Below are positions 1-12,105 of a stretch of 64,000 bases of DNA, piece by piece (within the stretch, counting starts at the first letter, position 1; every line of letters starts with the position of its first letter). The notes beneath the pieces were generated by a model. That model had not been told where the DNA came from. It saw only the letters and a list, made by a program, of their open reading frames with translations, and ran no database searches. Origin of the DNA: Paguma larvata. Taxonomy: Eukaryota; Chordata; Mammalia; Carnivora; Viverridae. Made by a program: the position numbers and the translations under genes. The stretch is taken from positions 58,625,312 to 58,689,311 of the forward strand of contig CM057826.1 in the NCBI GenBank assembly GCA_030068075.1. Direction: 5' to 3'.

Positions 1-1140
1 GGAAAACATTGTCATAATTATAAAACAGATGAGGAATCTCAGCCAAGAAAGTAAAACTATTGAAAAAATCAGAACACAGCACATACAAAGGAACAAATAT
101 ACAAATGATGACTAACTTCTCATCAAAAACAATAAAGTCCAGAAGACAATAAAAGGGCATCTTTAAAATGTCAAGAAAAAAGTATCAGCCTAGGAGTCTA
201 TGTTAAGTTAAAAATAGCCATCAAAAATGAAAGTAAAATAAAGATTTCTTTTTTCGGGTCAATAAAAATGTAGAGACTTTCTACAGCTTTAGTCTATGGA
301 ATAGTATATAAAGAACTCCTACAACTTGAAAAACAGAATATTTAAATTATTTTCTTGTCGGAAGACTTGAACAGACATTTCATAAAAAAAGATCTACCAA
401 TGACATCTGAGCACATGCAAAAGCTCTCACCGTCATTAGTCATCAGAGAGATATAAGTTAGAACCACAATGAGATACCTCTACATAACCACCAGCACGGC
501 TAAAATTTAAAACGCTGACAACTTTAAATACTGGCTAGGTTGTGAAACAGCAGAAATTCTCATACATTGTTGATGGAAGCACAAAATGGACAACCACTTT
601 AGAAAACTATCTGGCTGTTTCTTATAAAGTTAATTTTACATGAGCTGTATTCAGCAGAACTGTTACCCGCCTCCCTTCCCCACCCCCACCAAACAAAAAG
701 GAAAAAGGGAAAAACAGACACCTAACCATGAATCGAGTAATTCTACGTTTAGGTATTTATCCAGGAGCGATGAATATTTAAGTTCACAAAAACACATTTG
801 CACGAATCCTCATAGCGGCTTTATTCATTAAAGCCCCAAACTGGAAATAACCCAAGTGTCCATCAACAGGAGAACGAATAAGCAAATTGTGGTGTACTCA
901 TAAAACACAGTAAGTACTGCTTAGCAAAAAGCAGAAACAAACTAATGACACATGCAATAACATAAATGCCTCTCACACATATTATGTTAGTTGAAAGAAC
1001 CCGGATACAAAAACAATACTCACTGTATAATTAATTGCATTTCTACGAAGTTCTAGGATAGGCGAAATCTCAATGATGAACCTACAAAGACAAAAAATAT
1101 CAGAAAAGTGGTTATGGGAGTAAATGACACATAGGTTCTA
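1..1140 (+). repeat. Old L1 (LINE-1) 3' ORF2 remnant
   Basis: Decayed sense-strand L1 ORF2 and 3' sequence. It shows the familiar order: the AAAGAACTCCTACAA stretch near 310, the CACAATGAGATACCTC stretch near 465, CATACATTGTTGATGG near 560, and AAGTGTCCATCAACAGG near 855. Reading frames are broken throughout. It probably continues left of the window. Confidence 0.8.
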
Positions 1141-1217
1141 GAAGCAATGACACATAGGTAGCGAGCCACATACAGCCAACACTCAGATCTTGCTTTCTAA
1201 ACATCATTCTTCACTCA

Positions 1218-1391
1218 GGGGCGCCTGGGTGGTTCAGCTGGTTAAGGGTCCAACTTCAGCTCAGGTCATGATCTCGTGGTTCGTGAGTTCGAGCCCCACA
1301 TCGGGCTTGCTGCTGTCAACACCAAAGCTGTCAGCACAGAGCCTGTTTAGGGTCCTCTGTCTCCCTCTCTCTGCCCCTCCTCCCACTCAAT

Positions 1392-1423
<32 letters not shown>

Positions 1424-1457
1424 AAAAATAAACAATAAAAAATAATAAAAATAAATC
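1218..1457 (+). repeat. Feliform tRNA-derived SINE (SINEC_Fc type)
   Basis: Starts GGGGCGCCTGGGTGG, followed by A/B-box-like sequence, a long TC tract and an A-rich tail. It is flanked by a 14-bp target-site duplication, TCATTCTTCACTCA at 1204-1217 and TCATTCTCCACTCA at 1458-1471, with one mismatch. Confidence 0.92.
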
Positions 1458-1474
1458 TCATTCTCCACTCAAAG

Positions 1475-2870
1475 GAACTAGTAAACGCTCCTGGAAAAAC
1501 TGCTGACTTAGGGGCTGCGGCAGATGAGGCGAGAACTCGTGGTCGCACCCAAAAGCAAGGTGAAGATTAAAGAACGGAGCCCCATCAAAAGGACACAAGA
1601 GTCAGCTTGGAGGAGCCCCCACTGCCAAATCTGAGACAATTCAAGTATGGCAATAATTATGCTACATTGAGTAAAATAAGAATCCGGGAGCCCATAATGA
1701 TACTTTTTTTTTTAAGAGCAAGTTCACAAATGGGGAAGAAGAGAAAGTTCTTTCTTACAATAGAATGCCAGTTAATTAACATAAAAAGAATGACAGAACT
1801 AGGAAATTATTCACAGATGATAAAATTAGTGGATGTATAGTGAAGAGCAAGATATTTACATAGTCTCGAACTACCTCCCCACAGATGATTTATTGAGCGT
1901 GAAGACAAAGTATAGCATTTATGATGAAGAAACGCGGTAGATACCCCTTTACCCAAGTGAGCAAAACTAACGGCACCAAAACTGGGACATGACATGACGC
2001 CTTGAGAAAGACACAATATCACTTTAGTGCTATTCCTGCCCCCAAATGCACGATATGAATCAAATTGTGAGGAAACACCAGCTAAACTCAAATTTAAGAA
2101 CATCCTGCAAAATAACTAGCCTTTAGTCTTCAAAAGAGTTCCGGCCATGAAAGACGAAGAAAGGCTGAGGGCCTATTCTATATGAACGGAGGCTGAAAAA
2201 CATGAAAATGAATGTAATCCTGGTCTCGAATTGGCTCCCGGACTGGGGAAATGGCTAGTAAAGACAGGATTATTGCGTCAACTGATCGAATTTAAACATG
2301 GCTTGTGGATTACATAAGAGGATTGAATTAACATTAATTTTCCTGGTTTTGATCCTTGTTATAAAAGAGAACATTTTTGTTCTTAGGCAAGACACACTGA
2401 AATATGTAGGGTTAAAGGGGCATCTCGAGGGGCACCTGGGTGGCTCAGTCCATTGGGCACCCATCTAACTTCAGCTCAGGTCATGTTCTCGCGATGATTC
2501 GTGGGTTTAAGCCCTGCATCAGGCTCTGTGCTGACAGCTCAGAGCCTGGAGCCTGCAGCCTGCTTCATATATTGTGTCTCCCTCTCTCTTTCTCTGCCCT
2601 TTCCCTGCTCACACTCTGTCTCTCTCACTCTCAAAAATAAACATCTTAATAAGGGACATCTCTCTATATGATAATATTATATATATATATATGTGCAGAG
2701 ACAGGAGAACGAACGAATGAATACGTGGATGAGTGAATGATAAAGCAGATGAGGTAGGACGTAAATACCCGGTGAATCATGGAAAATCAAAGGATATTCC
2801 CGAATTCTTTATTTTGTCCTTGCAACTTTTCTGGAGTTTAAAATAATATAAAAATCAAAAGCTTTACACC
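1475..2870 (+). repeat. Unassigned element interrupted by a SINE
   Basis: The interval looks like one element split by the SINE at 2429-2650. Its right part has an (AT)n tract (about 2678-2692) and an L1-like tail with TGCAACTTTTCTGGAG near 2820. The pattern resembles a dispersed mammalian repeat, but I cannot name the family. A processed transcript copy is an alternative. No open frame longer than about 100 codons is convincing. Confidence 0.45.
2429..2650 (+). repeat. Feliform SINE
   Basis: GGGGCACCTGGGTGGCTCAG head, TC-rich body and AAAAATAAACATC tail. Flanking 12-bp duplication AAGGGGCATCTC (2415-2426) and AAGGGACATCTC (2651-2662). It is inserted into the unassigned element around it. 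Confidence 0.92.
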
Positions 2871-3325
2871 ATTCAGTTATACGTATTGAAAAGTGCAATG
2901 AAGAGAGAATGCGTGTAAATCGCTTAGCCCAGAGGAGGCCCCTCCTAGACAGCACCTATTGCCCTCGTTCTCAAAGGCGAAAGAAAACGGGAAGCCACGA
3001 GATGAGATCACTGCAGCAGAGAACTCAGCCGGACTTTGCCCGGCTCTCTCCTGACAGATGAGGTGGGCCCAAGGGCAGGGAACTCCTTAGGACCAAGGAA
3101 ATTGAGTTCTTTGGTTTTTGTTGTTTTATACAATATCAGGAATATCCACGGTGTCCAGGGAAATGTTGACTGCATGGCGTTTGTACTAACAATAACGGAG
3201 AGATATTTGAAAATTGACCTTGGCAGTTATATAATGCAATCCAAAAATCCAAATTTATCAGCTTTATCCTGCAGTGATGCACAGTTATAGCCCTAGAACA
3301 AGTAACTGCTCAACCCGCAAGGTGT
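2871..3325. other. No recognised feature
   Basis: Unique-looking sequence between two repeats. I see no exon, RNA gene or repeat that I can name. Confidence 0.5.
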
Positions 3326-3329
3326 AAGT

Positions 3330-3800
3330 GAGTCTACACTCATGTAGTTGACATGCCTGTCGCTTTCTCTGCTCTATTAGGACACTGGTCAAGACCTTTG
3401 AGATAGAAAGTAACAGAAAGCCCAATCTGGAAGAGGTTAAACTAGAAGGCAATATATATAAATAAACAGTCTGGGATGACACTGGGTTCAGGCATGGCTT
3501 GATCCAGCACCTCAGATACTGGAATCTAATCTCTGTCTCTGTTTCCCTGGTTCTGCAGGCTCCACAAGCTGGCAAAACGGCTGCTGTAGCTCCAGGCTCC
3601 TCTCTTCTCAGGTCCAAACTCAGCAGGAGAAAGTACATGCCTTTCTGTGGTACTGGAGACATGGCCTTAGGTCTGGTTGTCTCTGATTGCCCCACTTTGG
3701 TTTGGTTTGAAGCACATGCCCATTCCTGAACCAATGACTCTGGTTGGGAGCATAACACACACTGACCGAGGCCGAAGTAAGCAGCCTCTTCCTGGGATTG
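3330..3800 (+). repeat. Dispersed repeat, family A copy 1 (unassigned)
   Basis: Contains AGTAACAGAAAGCCCAAT, then GGTTCAGGCATGGCTTGATC, then a long CT-rich middle and CATTCCTGAACCAATGACTC. The same order of motifs recurs at 12106-12530, and its left part at 6313-6570. I recognise it as a common mammalian interspersed repeat but cannot name the family. Confidence 0.5.
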
Positions 3801-4150
3801 CTGAAGGACTCACATCCAGGCTAAGTAGTCACCATTGTCCAAACCAAAATGGGGAGCGGTCTTAAGAGTAAACGGATGTTGAACATTTCTCAGTGACCCT
3901 GACTCAACAACCACTACTGGGAAGAGGACCCCTATACCTCATGTGACCCTCCCTTCTCTCCACATACACACACATCCAAGCCACAGAGAAGTGAGCCCGT
4001 GAACCTGAGGGAACCGATCCCCGGGTCTGGATAACAGCCAATCAGATGCCCTCTCTGTGACAGAGTAGTTGCAAAAGGGGCCCCAATTCTCCCGCCCTCC
4101 CAGCAGCCATACCATTTGCAATGCAACGTTGCAGCTTTTCCCATCAAGAG
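3801..4150. other. No recognised feature
   Basis: Unique or too decayed to name. It may include the right edge of the preceding repeat. Confidence 0.4.
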
Positions 4151-4154
4151 GTAG

Positions 4155-4605
4155 ACTCAGCTTCCCCTTTCCTTGAACCTAGGCTGACCCGTGACTTACT
4201 TTGGACAATAGAATGCAGAAGAGACAGTGTACCAGTTCTCAGCCTGAGGCTTCAGAGGGCGTGAGTACTTCCATTCTCTCTTGCTTGATTCTTTGCTTTT
4301 CCATGAGGACATGACTGAGCTAGCCTGCTGGAGGATAGATACAAAGAGCAGAGCTGTGGCCGTCCATGTGCCCCTGTGGAGGGCCAGACATGTGAGGACA
4401 CCGATCCGAGATTCTCCAAGCCACCCAGCTGACCCAAAGCTGACCACAGATGCACATCGGAGTCCTCCCAAGCTCTGCTCAGCCCAGCAACCCACAGACC
4501 AGACTAGGACCTAAAAATAAATGTTTATTGTTACAGCCCTCTGAGATGCTGTTAATGATCGTTACGCAGCACGACTGTGGCAATAGATAACTGATACACT
4601 CTCCT
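4155..4605 (+). repeat. Old LTR remnant (ERVL-MaLR-like)
   Basis: Sense-orientation features of an old solo LTR: ACTTTGGACAATAGAATGC near 4200, a polyadenylation-like AATAAATGTTTATTGTTAC at about 4517, and an end GCAATAGATAACTGATACA near 4580. No gag, pol or env sequence is attached. The subfamily is uncertain. Confidence 0.5.
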
Positions 4606-6084
4606 AAAAACCATTGGAGGATCCCAGAGACGGCAGCCATTGATGGACGGTGCTGTACTTGTAGAGTCATGTGGAGACGGGGTGGGAGGAAGTGCCAAAA
4701 TCCCGGAGCCAGCCAAAGTTGTGGAGAGACAGAAACCACGAGGAGGCAGAGAGGCCGGGCTGTTGCCTCTCAGAAACAGATGCCCGGCGGCACCACAAAG
4801 GAAGAAACGGAAAGACGAATTGCCAGACCACTTTCTAGTTCCCACAAGGCTGGACTTAACTCTGCACTTCCTTGTCACGAGAATCCCTTTTATTACTCCC
4901 CCGTTAGTCACCCTTTTATCTGAGCTATTTTAAATGGCTTTCAATTCCTTACAGCCGTCTTTTACTACTATGAAGTAGACAGATCTCAATGTTTGCAATC
5001 CCATTAAAAAATAACATGATTTCATATGTATCTGTGGGCCCAAACATTGCCGAGAGCTGGACCACATAGCCAGAAATATCAAGCTATAGTTCTAAGATCT
5101 ACACCCACCTCCGTGATCCAAAGTCGGGGGCTTCTGGATGAGTATCATTGTCATCCTGCCCCAAGCATGTCTTCTTAAAACAGCCACACGGACCGTTCGG
5201 GCCATCTGTTCCTCCGGATCCATCTCCAGGTGTGCCCACCAAACGCGGCCCCTGAAACCTTAACCGAGACCCTTGCCTCCTCAGAAAACAGATTCTCTCC
5301 TGAAAATGTGGCCATGTCCACAAAAATGGGGCGGACCCTTCCATATCCATGACTGCAGAGTGGTCAGGGCAGTTAGGAACGGAAATACGAACTCTGCTTC
5401 CAGTTGTGGGGCATGCATGTCCTTGGTGAGTCTGGGTTCCTGCACTTCCGGGGGACAGAAAAGCACGTGACGTAGTTCCTTTTCCCGGCGGCCTCAACTG
5501 CAGGTTCACGTAGACGTCTCTTCGCATCATGAAGAAAGTACAATCACGGGGAGCCAACAGTCGGGTCTTCTGAGGCCTTCGAATCCCCAAGTTTTCAGGT
5601 CGGAGGGATCCCCAAACCTCCCCCAGGCGACTGTATGACAGCAAATGGTTCTTTGTCCACAGCTCGAACTTCTTTCAAATATCCCCCAAACGGACCAGAG
5701 AAAAGGGAAACTCCCCAACTCCTTGGGTTTCCTCCTCCTTCACATCCTACAGTGATGTCAGCTACTGGCTCCCACCTCAGACCTTCCTCATGGCTGAGGG
5801 GTGAAAGGAGGCCGTGGCCGTCTCCTTTTCCGACTCAAGGAGAGGGTTCAAACCGTCTCCCCTTCCCTGCAGCCGCTCCCCTGGGGTAAGTGAGCTCAAC
5901 TTTTCCATATTTAGACCGAACGCCTCGAATTCCTTCCTGGCAGGTGTTCACAGACGTGAGCAAATTAGATTTTGAAAGCACTTCTGCCACAAGTCTCGGG
6001 CCTGCGATGTCAGTTGCGTGCTGGAAGGCCCGGGCCGGCCAGCACCGCCTCTCTGAGGCGCTGGAAGTCAGGGCCGCTGAAAAG
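4606..6084. other. Unique GC-rich sequence, no gene recognised
   Basis: About 1.5 kb without an identifiable repeat. A reverse-strand open frame at 5099-5644 has no recognisable domain, and I see no convincing splice context. Probably intergenic. Confidence 0.45.
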
Positions 6085-6312
6085 GAGGAGGGGTAAAGCC
6101 CAGGATTTAGAATCAGAGCAACCTGGGTTCGAATTCCAACACCGCCACTCCCCGGCTGTGCAACTGTGCGCACGTCGCCACCGCTCCCTGAGCCGCGGGG
6201 TCCTCATTTGGAAAGCAGGTGTCCTCATGCTTTCCTCACCAGGGCATCTGGGAATCCTACAAGACGCTGCATGCCAGGCGTCTGGCTCGTACACGGCGTT
6301 CAATAAACGGCT
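6085..6312 (+). repeat. MIR SINE
   Basis: Old MIR copy: AACCTGGGTTCGAATTCCAA near 6120, decayed core, and GGCGTTCAATAAACGGCTG at the 3' end. Confidence 0.7.
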
Positions 6313-6600
6313 GTGCATTAGTCAGGGTTCTTGACTGCGAGCTGGGTGGCAATCAAGTGGAATTTGTTGGAAGGCGATCAGGGGCTCACAGAATTGGCAG
6401 AGAGAGTCGTGATAGAGTCTGGAAAATGACCAGAAACCAAGAGATCACTGGAGGGCTAGGCAACAGAGCCTTAGTAAAGTCACGGGCCACGGCCAACACA
6501 CCACCACTGACCCTGAATCACTCACTGGAGTGTCCAGGGCCTGGAGTGAACCTCTGGTTGCCCTCGTCTGAATTATATGCCGCACCCCCCCCCCCCCCGG
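6313..6600 (+). repeat. Family A repeat copy 2 (left part) plus poly(C) run
   Basis: Begins ATTAGTCAGGGTTCTTGACT, then AGTGGAATTTGTTGGAAGG and GGGGCTCACAGAATTGG. This matches the left-hand pattern of copies at 3330 and 12106. A 14-C homopolymer at 6585-6598 closes the region and is likely length-variable. Confidence 0.4.
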
Positions 6601-6884
6601 TCGCGGCTCGAGCGGAGAGGCAGAGCTGGCTGTTTGTGCATCTGCGGGGGAGGCAGGCTCACCCCCTGCCCACCCATGGCCTTACACAACGGCAGAAGGG
6701 TGGGTCTCCATGGGGAAATCGAGGTGTTATTAGAAGGCAGGTAGGATGTCAAGTGGCCCCAGCCCCACCAGGGCACACTGCAGATGTTACTATTTAAATC
6801 CAGGACAGAAGGCAGACGCTTCTCCGTGAAACCAGGGCTGGAGTTCCGTGGCAGGAAGGGAAAGGGGGGGCTTAAGCTTCTAGC

Positions 6885-7052
6885 CTCCGCTGGGCCCGCC
6901 TGTGCAACCTTGAGCAAGCAACGTCACCTGTCTGTCTGAGTTTTTGTTCTAAGCAGGAAAATGACAGCGGCGAGGGTCCGACGAGGCGATCCATCTAGAA
7001 CACACCCAGAACACGGGTAGGCACGTGGCACACACCGTAAGTGTTAGCTATG
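6885..7052 (+). repeat. MIR SINE fragment
   Basis: CTGTGCAACCTTGAGCAAGC, a decayed centre, then ACACGGGTAGGCACGTGGC and a GTAAGTGTTAGCTATGG end typical of the MIR core and tail. Confidence 0.6.
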
Positions 7053-7770
7053 GCGACTGCAGTGCCTTCTGCACAGAGAAGCAGCCCGGGGGCCCCCAAA
7101 GCAGAGAAGCAGGGGGCGGTGAGTCTGTGACCCTTGTGGTACAGGTAGGCTGCACACTGGGCTGGGAATCGATGGCTTGCTCAGACAGGGCACGGACACC
7201 CCCCTCAGCTTGCTGAGTCTGGGCTTTTCTGGGGCTTCCAGCAATAACACAGTCACGAGCAAGAGCAGGGGGTGCGCGTTTCTCTCCTGATATAAAATGA
7301 CTTCCCACCTAACATACTCCCCCAAATCACTCCCGGTCTGTCCTCGGAGGCTTTCCAGGGCCGTTGAGCAACTTACCTATTTCGCAGCCCGGAGCTTCCC
7401 ATCCCGCCCACTCGTGACTCTGCTGAAATGTCAGAGAAACCCCGGCCCAGCTTAGCGTAACCTGAGAGCTGCCAAGGACAGCCAGGCTACGGAAAGAGAA
7501 TCTGGTTCAGTGAAAACACTGGAGACAGAGCAGACATACACATCTCTCTTTTTCTTTCTTCTGGAAGAGGATTTTCCACAGTGAGCCGCAAGATCCATTT
7601 TCTAAATGAGAAAATAATGGCCTGCATGTAGCAATTTGGAGCCCAAGCATTTATCACTGATTAACTCCGCAGCCTTTATGAAGCACCTATTCTACACAGA
7701 GCGTTCTGTTACATACCCTTAAAAGATGACGGGGAGAAAGCAAAATAAACCTCGGATTTGCTTTGCCACT
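7053..7770. other. Mostly unique; possible MIR/L2 trace near 7645-7720
   Basis: No gene recognised. TATGAAGCACCTATTCTACA near 7677 looks like the reverse complement of an L2 or MIR 3' end, but the match is short. Confidence 0.4.
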
Positions 7771-7774
7771 TATT

Positions 7775-8045
7775 TTCCCTTGGTTTTCCAGGCTTCCCAC
7801 CCTCATGGTTGGCTCCCGGTGTCATTCAGTTCTGACTCTGTCGCACCCTTGCTTGAAATTCTTTATTGACTTCCCATTACCTTCAGGAGCCTCCACACAA
7901 TTTACCAAGTCTTTCGGGACCTGGCTTCTGGCCACTTCTCCAGCCTTTGTTCCTTCCCTGTCCCTCTGGCCTTCCGTCTCCAGCCAACCACTCATTCATT
8001 TGCCATCCCTAACACTTCCTGGGCAGCGACTGCAAATCGGATCCT
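7775..8045 (+). repeat. L2 LINE fragment
   Basis: Sense L2 3' region: CTTTATTGACTTCCCATTAC near 7861, then a pyrimidine-rich run with GGGACCTGGCTTCTGGCC. Decayed. Confidence 0.55.
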
Positions 8046-8270
8046 CCATCAGCTGCTAGGGATCCAGCAGGAGGGGACCAGACAAATGAGATCCCATCTG
8101 GGGGGGGGGGGAGCTTCCCTTCTAGTGGGATGTAAATGACAACGAGAGAAAAAAGAAAGAAACAGGGGCAGTTCTGACTGTGAAAAGTGCCACAAGGAAA
8201 ATGCCACAGGGTGAAGTGCTAGTGACGGGGGAAGGGACCAGACATCTATAGAGGGGGTGGTTGAGGGAAG
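8046..8270 (-). repeat. L2 LINE fragment, reverse
   Basis: Antisense L2 pattern: CTAGGGATCCAGCAGGAGG, CTTCTAGTGGGATGTAAATG, then GAAAAGTGCCACAAGG. It holds a 12-G homopolymer at 8100-8111. Confidence 0.5.
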
Positions 8271-9374
8271 GCAGACAGACGCGAGCTGGGAACCGGCCTT
8301 TCCGAAGTCTGCGATCGTAGACTGTGTGGGCTACCCTCTGCGCATGCGCACATGCCACCGCCTCCTCCGAAATGCCCTCTCCCCACCCCCCGCTTCCCCA
8401 CTTCCTCTTCCGCCTGTAAGGCTGGCCCCGTCATCTCCACGGGGAAACCTTTCCTAATCTGCCAGGGGGCCCGCTTGGGGACCCCTCCTCTGTGCTCCCC
8501 AGATGCCCTGCGCCTTTCTCCAGCTTACCCGCCACTGCACTGCAGCACACCTAGTGCGCCCCGCCATGCCCGGCATGAAAAGAGCAGAGCCCAAAAGTCA
8601 CCGCGGCCTCATGTGCAGAACTAGGGAAGCAGGAAAAAGCAGGAGGGGGACTGGGGGGCGGGGGGGAGGGGCACCCAGATGGGGTCTGAGCTTGGTGAAC
8701 ATCAACAGTTTTTCCAGCATTTTTTGTTTGATTAAATCCCAGAGGACATGTTTTCCTCCAACTCCTTGTTCCTTTAACTTTTAAGCCATATGGTTCTGAT
8801 TCATTTATACTTAACTAATTACAACATTGGTTTTGTAAGAGCTATTTGATGTCCGTGAGTCTTCTGAGCCCTTTCATACAATTTTCTAACCCTTTTTACT
8901 GTGAAACCCAAAGTGGTCTTTCGCCAGCTGTAAACAGCGTCCAGAGCCAGAAGGTTACGGTTTGGTCTCGGTTTGGTCACAGGGACTGAGCCTTGTGGTT
9001 ACAGGGCCTCGGAATTTGGCAGAATGTGTGTTCTGACTCCCAATGAAATTCTAAAAAGGTCCTCAGAAAAATAACGAGAAGAGGACCCGTAAATAAGACA
9101 AGCAACTCTTAAAAAGCAAGGCCCTTCCCTCCAGAGAAGCCCTCCTGGGGTCATGGCTTCCTCCGGCCCTTCCCCCCGGAAGAGCAGCCAGAAGTTTGAT
9201 TGCTCAATAAAGTCCAACAGTATTTTCACTTCACGATCCTGCTGTGCCTCTTAGGATCTTAGAAAGTGGCATTTGTGTAAACAGGTAGGATTTTATAAGG
9301 ATGCTAGTGTTCCGGCCAACTCGGCAGCAAAGAAATTCTATTTTTGTTACAGGAGAAGAAAGGCACTAAAGCCA
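8271..9374. other. Unique sequence, no gene recognised
   Basis: A GC-rich left half (to about 8690) and a more balanced right half. I see no repeat or exon that I can support. Confidence 0.45.
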
Positions 9375-9499
9375 TCTGAGGGCCCACCATGTCCCAGATG
9401 CTCTGGAAAGCCAAGGGCATACGGAGATGGGGAAAAAAAGCAGTCCTCACTCGTCAGGGGGTTTAGAGTCTACAGAGTTACAGTAATGGACATTAGCGA

Positions 9500-9720
9500 C
9501 TATCATGGATTGACCACAATATACCAGGCATGATACCGAGTGCTTCCAGAATGTGATTTCGATGAACATTTGTGGTAACTTCAAAGGTCAGTGGTCTTCG
9601 TATCTCCCACTAGCACATGAGGAGAGTGAGTGTCCGAGAAGGTAAGTGACACAGGTGGTAAGCAGTAGGGTTAGGATTGGAACCCAAGTTGGTCTAACCC
9701 CAAAGATCATAGTCCATGAA
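9500..9720 (-). repeat. MIR SINE, reverse
   Basis: Antisense MIR: ATATACCAGGCATGATACCGA near 9520, AGCACATGAGGAGAGTGAG near 9612, and GGATTGGAACCCAAGTTGG near 9675. A weak antisense L2 trace precedes it at about 9380-9480. Confidence 0.65.
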
Positions 9721-9839
9721 AAGAAGCTTATACGAAGGCCCGCGGATTCTGAGAAGGTGCATGCCAGGAATCAGGCCAAAGACCATCAGGATAAAGGTCA
9801 AAGAAAGAGACATGGGTGAAGGAGGCCTGGTAGGTGGAG

Positions 9840-10025
9840 ACGTGAACTAACTTTGTAGAATACCTGCTACATGCCAGGAGCGCAGCCCTCATCATACTCT
9901 CATTTCGTAGATGAGGAAGCTGAGGCTCAGACTGGTGAGGTCGCTTGCCCAAGACCACATGGCCAGGAAAAAGGCCCGCTAGAGTTTGGACCCCATTCTG
10001 TCTGACTTCAAGGTTCTCTGAACAT
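9840..10025 (-). repeat. MIR SINE, reverse
   Basis: Contains GTAGATGAGGAAGCTGAGGC, CTTGCCCAAGACCACATGG and CCCATTCTGTCTGACTTCAA. This is the reverse complement of the MIR core in the expected order. Confidence 0.75.
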
Positions 10026-10292
10026 ATCCTCACAGGCGTGATGATCTCTCTTTCCCACCGGGTCAGTGATAAAATCACCATCTCCTGCATTCAGCTAAAA
10101 TCTATGTGAAGTGGGACATTTCAGAGGAAGTCAAGATAAGGCCTATGTAAAATGACTTCAACAAACGCCACACAGGACAAGGAGCTGGGCCAGGAGAGAG
10201 GGCTGAAATCATGGAAAGAGGGTTTGGAACGATTAACGGTGGAAAAGACATATGAAATGCAATCACCCGGACAGTAAAAGCACAGAGTTCTT

Positions 10293-10505
10293 TTTTTCTT
10301 TTTTTTTAATGTTTATTTACTTTTGACAGAGAGACAGAGTGTGAGCGGGGGAAGGGCAGAGAGAGAGGGAGACACAGAATCCGAAGCAGGCTCCAGGCCC
10401 TGAGCTGTCAGCACAGAGCCCGACGCGGGGCTCGAACTCACAACCCGTGAGATCATGACCGGAGCCAAAGTCAGTGCGTAACTGACTGAGCCCCCCAGGT
10501 GCCCC
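10293..10505 (-). repeat. Feliform SINE with perfect 20-bp target duplication
   Basis: Poly-T, TTTATTTACTTTTGACAGAG body and GGTGCCCC head, in antisense. Flanked by identical 20-bp copies, AGTAAAAGCACAGAGTTCTT, at 10273-10292 and 10506-10525. The perfect duplication suggests a fairly young insertion. Confidence 0.96.
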
Positions 10506-10744
10506 AGTAAAAGCACAGAGTTCTTAACACAACGAGAAGGGAGCAGACAGCAGCCAAATCTGGGTAGAAGCTGAACACGCAGAAAAGTCAAAGCCTGACA
10601 CCAACACGGGTCTAGGCTGGTCATGAGGGAAGGGGGGTCTGCAGGTGGACGACAGTTTGCAGTTTCCTTTAAAAAGAAAGCGAGGAAAACCTTTAGTGGG
10701 ATCTGCCAAGGCCCGGCCATGTGCAAATAGGTTTATCTCCTTCA

Positions 10745-10860
10745 GCACGTTTTCGTTTAGTCTTTACAGGCCTGATTCTCACCAGCATCTGACGGAGGAG
10801 AACAAGAAAGACTCAGAGACACAACAAGATTTCCCCAAGGTCGTGGACCTTGAAAGCCTA
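10745..10860 (-). repeat. MIR SINE fragment, reverse
   Basis: AGACTCAGAGACACAACAAG followed by TTCCCCAAGGTCGTGGACC resembles the antisense MIR core. Short and decayed. Confidence 0.4.
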
Positions 10861-10874
10861 TATCGCATTATGTC

Positions 10875-11290
10875 AAGGGTCCTGCGTGAAAGCCTCCGAT
10901 GGCTTCCCATCGTTTTTAGGATGAAATATAAATGTCCCACCAGGACCTCCACGGCCTTGAGGGACGTGGCCCCTGCTGACACCTCTCACCACAGCCTCGC
11001 CCGCTTCCCTGCCCCCACCCTGAATTTGAGGCCTTTGCATATGCTGTTGCTCTGCCCCCAAGCCTGTCCTTCCTCCAGCTCTTGATCCATCTGGATCCTT
11101 TGGTTATTCAGGCTGTGGTTCCAGCGGCTTCCCCACTTGGCCGCACGATCCACAGCGGGGTCTCCCACTGCTCTCTCAGACTGCACCCCACCTTTTATCA
11201 CAGACTGCCGTTACTTGTATACTGCCGTGTTTTCTTGTCTGTTGGCCATCTCTCCGGCTAGGCGATAAGCTCCCCGAGAGCTGATTTTGT
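10875..11290 (+). repeat. L2 LINE 3' region
   Basis: Sense L2: GATGGCTTCCCATCGTTTTT, AGGCCTTTGCATATGCTGTTG near 11029, TCTCCCACTGCTCTCTCAG and CGATAAGCTCCCCGAGAGC, all in consensus order. Confidence 0.65.
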
Positions 11291-12105
11291 TCAAGCCCTC
11301 CCATGGACCCTCCCTCAGTGCCAATTCAGGATACGTCCAAATAGGGCCATTCTAGCAGAGATATCAACCCCAGCACTGCCCTACTCGCAGCCCTCCTGCA
11401 GGGGAACCACACATAGACCACATGACATCACGGCGGATGGACACCAGATGGATGACAGACCCTCCCGTGACCCCCGGCACGGCGGTTTGGACCTGGGCTG
11501 GATATCTGACGTGAGAATCTACAAACTCACCAGCAACCTGAGACGCGTCACGGAACAACGGGCTGGCCTGTCCTATTGCTCCTTCCAGACTCTCCAGTGA
11601 GCCCTGAAGTTGAAAGGAGGGCGTGTGGTGGAGTCACGGCCTCGCTGGGCCACCTGCTCATGGGGATTTAAGGGAGCAGAACCCATGAGAAGGCAGGGGA
11701 CGCTTGTGAATGAAACTGGACCAGAGCTGCCACACGAGAAGAGGTGCAGGGGTCTCCTGTCCCCGAGGCTGCCTCGGCCTCTGCCTGAACCACGATGCCA
11801 TGGATCGTGGCACGTCCCACAATGCCGGGATCCTCGGTGAACCTCAATGCCTTCAACGCCTTTTCCAGAAGGCAACTAGCAGTTGCATGTATCAAGAAGT
11901 AATCTCCAAACTGAAGCAATCTCCAAGCCAAAGTTATATAGTTATAGCCCCAAAATGCATCCGAACGTGTGGTGAGAGGGTAGGGGTTGCTGATGTCCTA
12001 CATGCATGAAAAATCACACAATTTTTTCAGGAAAGATGTGCCAAAAATTGAACTAGAGTGCCTGCCTCCCTGACCTCTTCATAAATATACTGCCACGGCA
12101 GCAGG
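11291..12105. other. Unique sequence, no gene recognised
   Basis: About 0.8 kb with several short overlapping open frames in different frames, none with a recognisable domain or splice structure. Confidence 0.45.

Noticed and set aside
5099..5644. 181-codon reverse open frame
   Set aside because: GC-rich unique sequence, no family resemblance, no plausible splice partners seen.
6219..6797. 192-codon forward open frame
   Set aside because: It crosses a MIR, an unassigned repeat and a poly(C) run, which is incompatible with a real exon.
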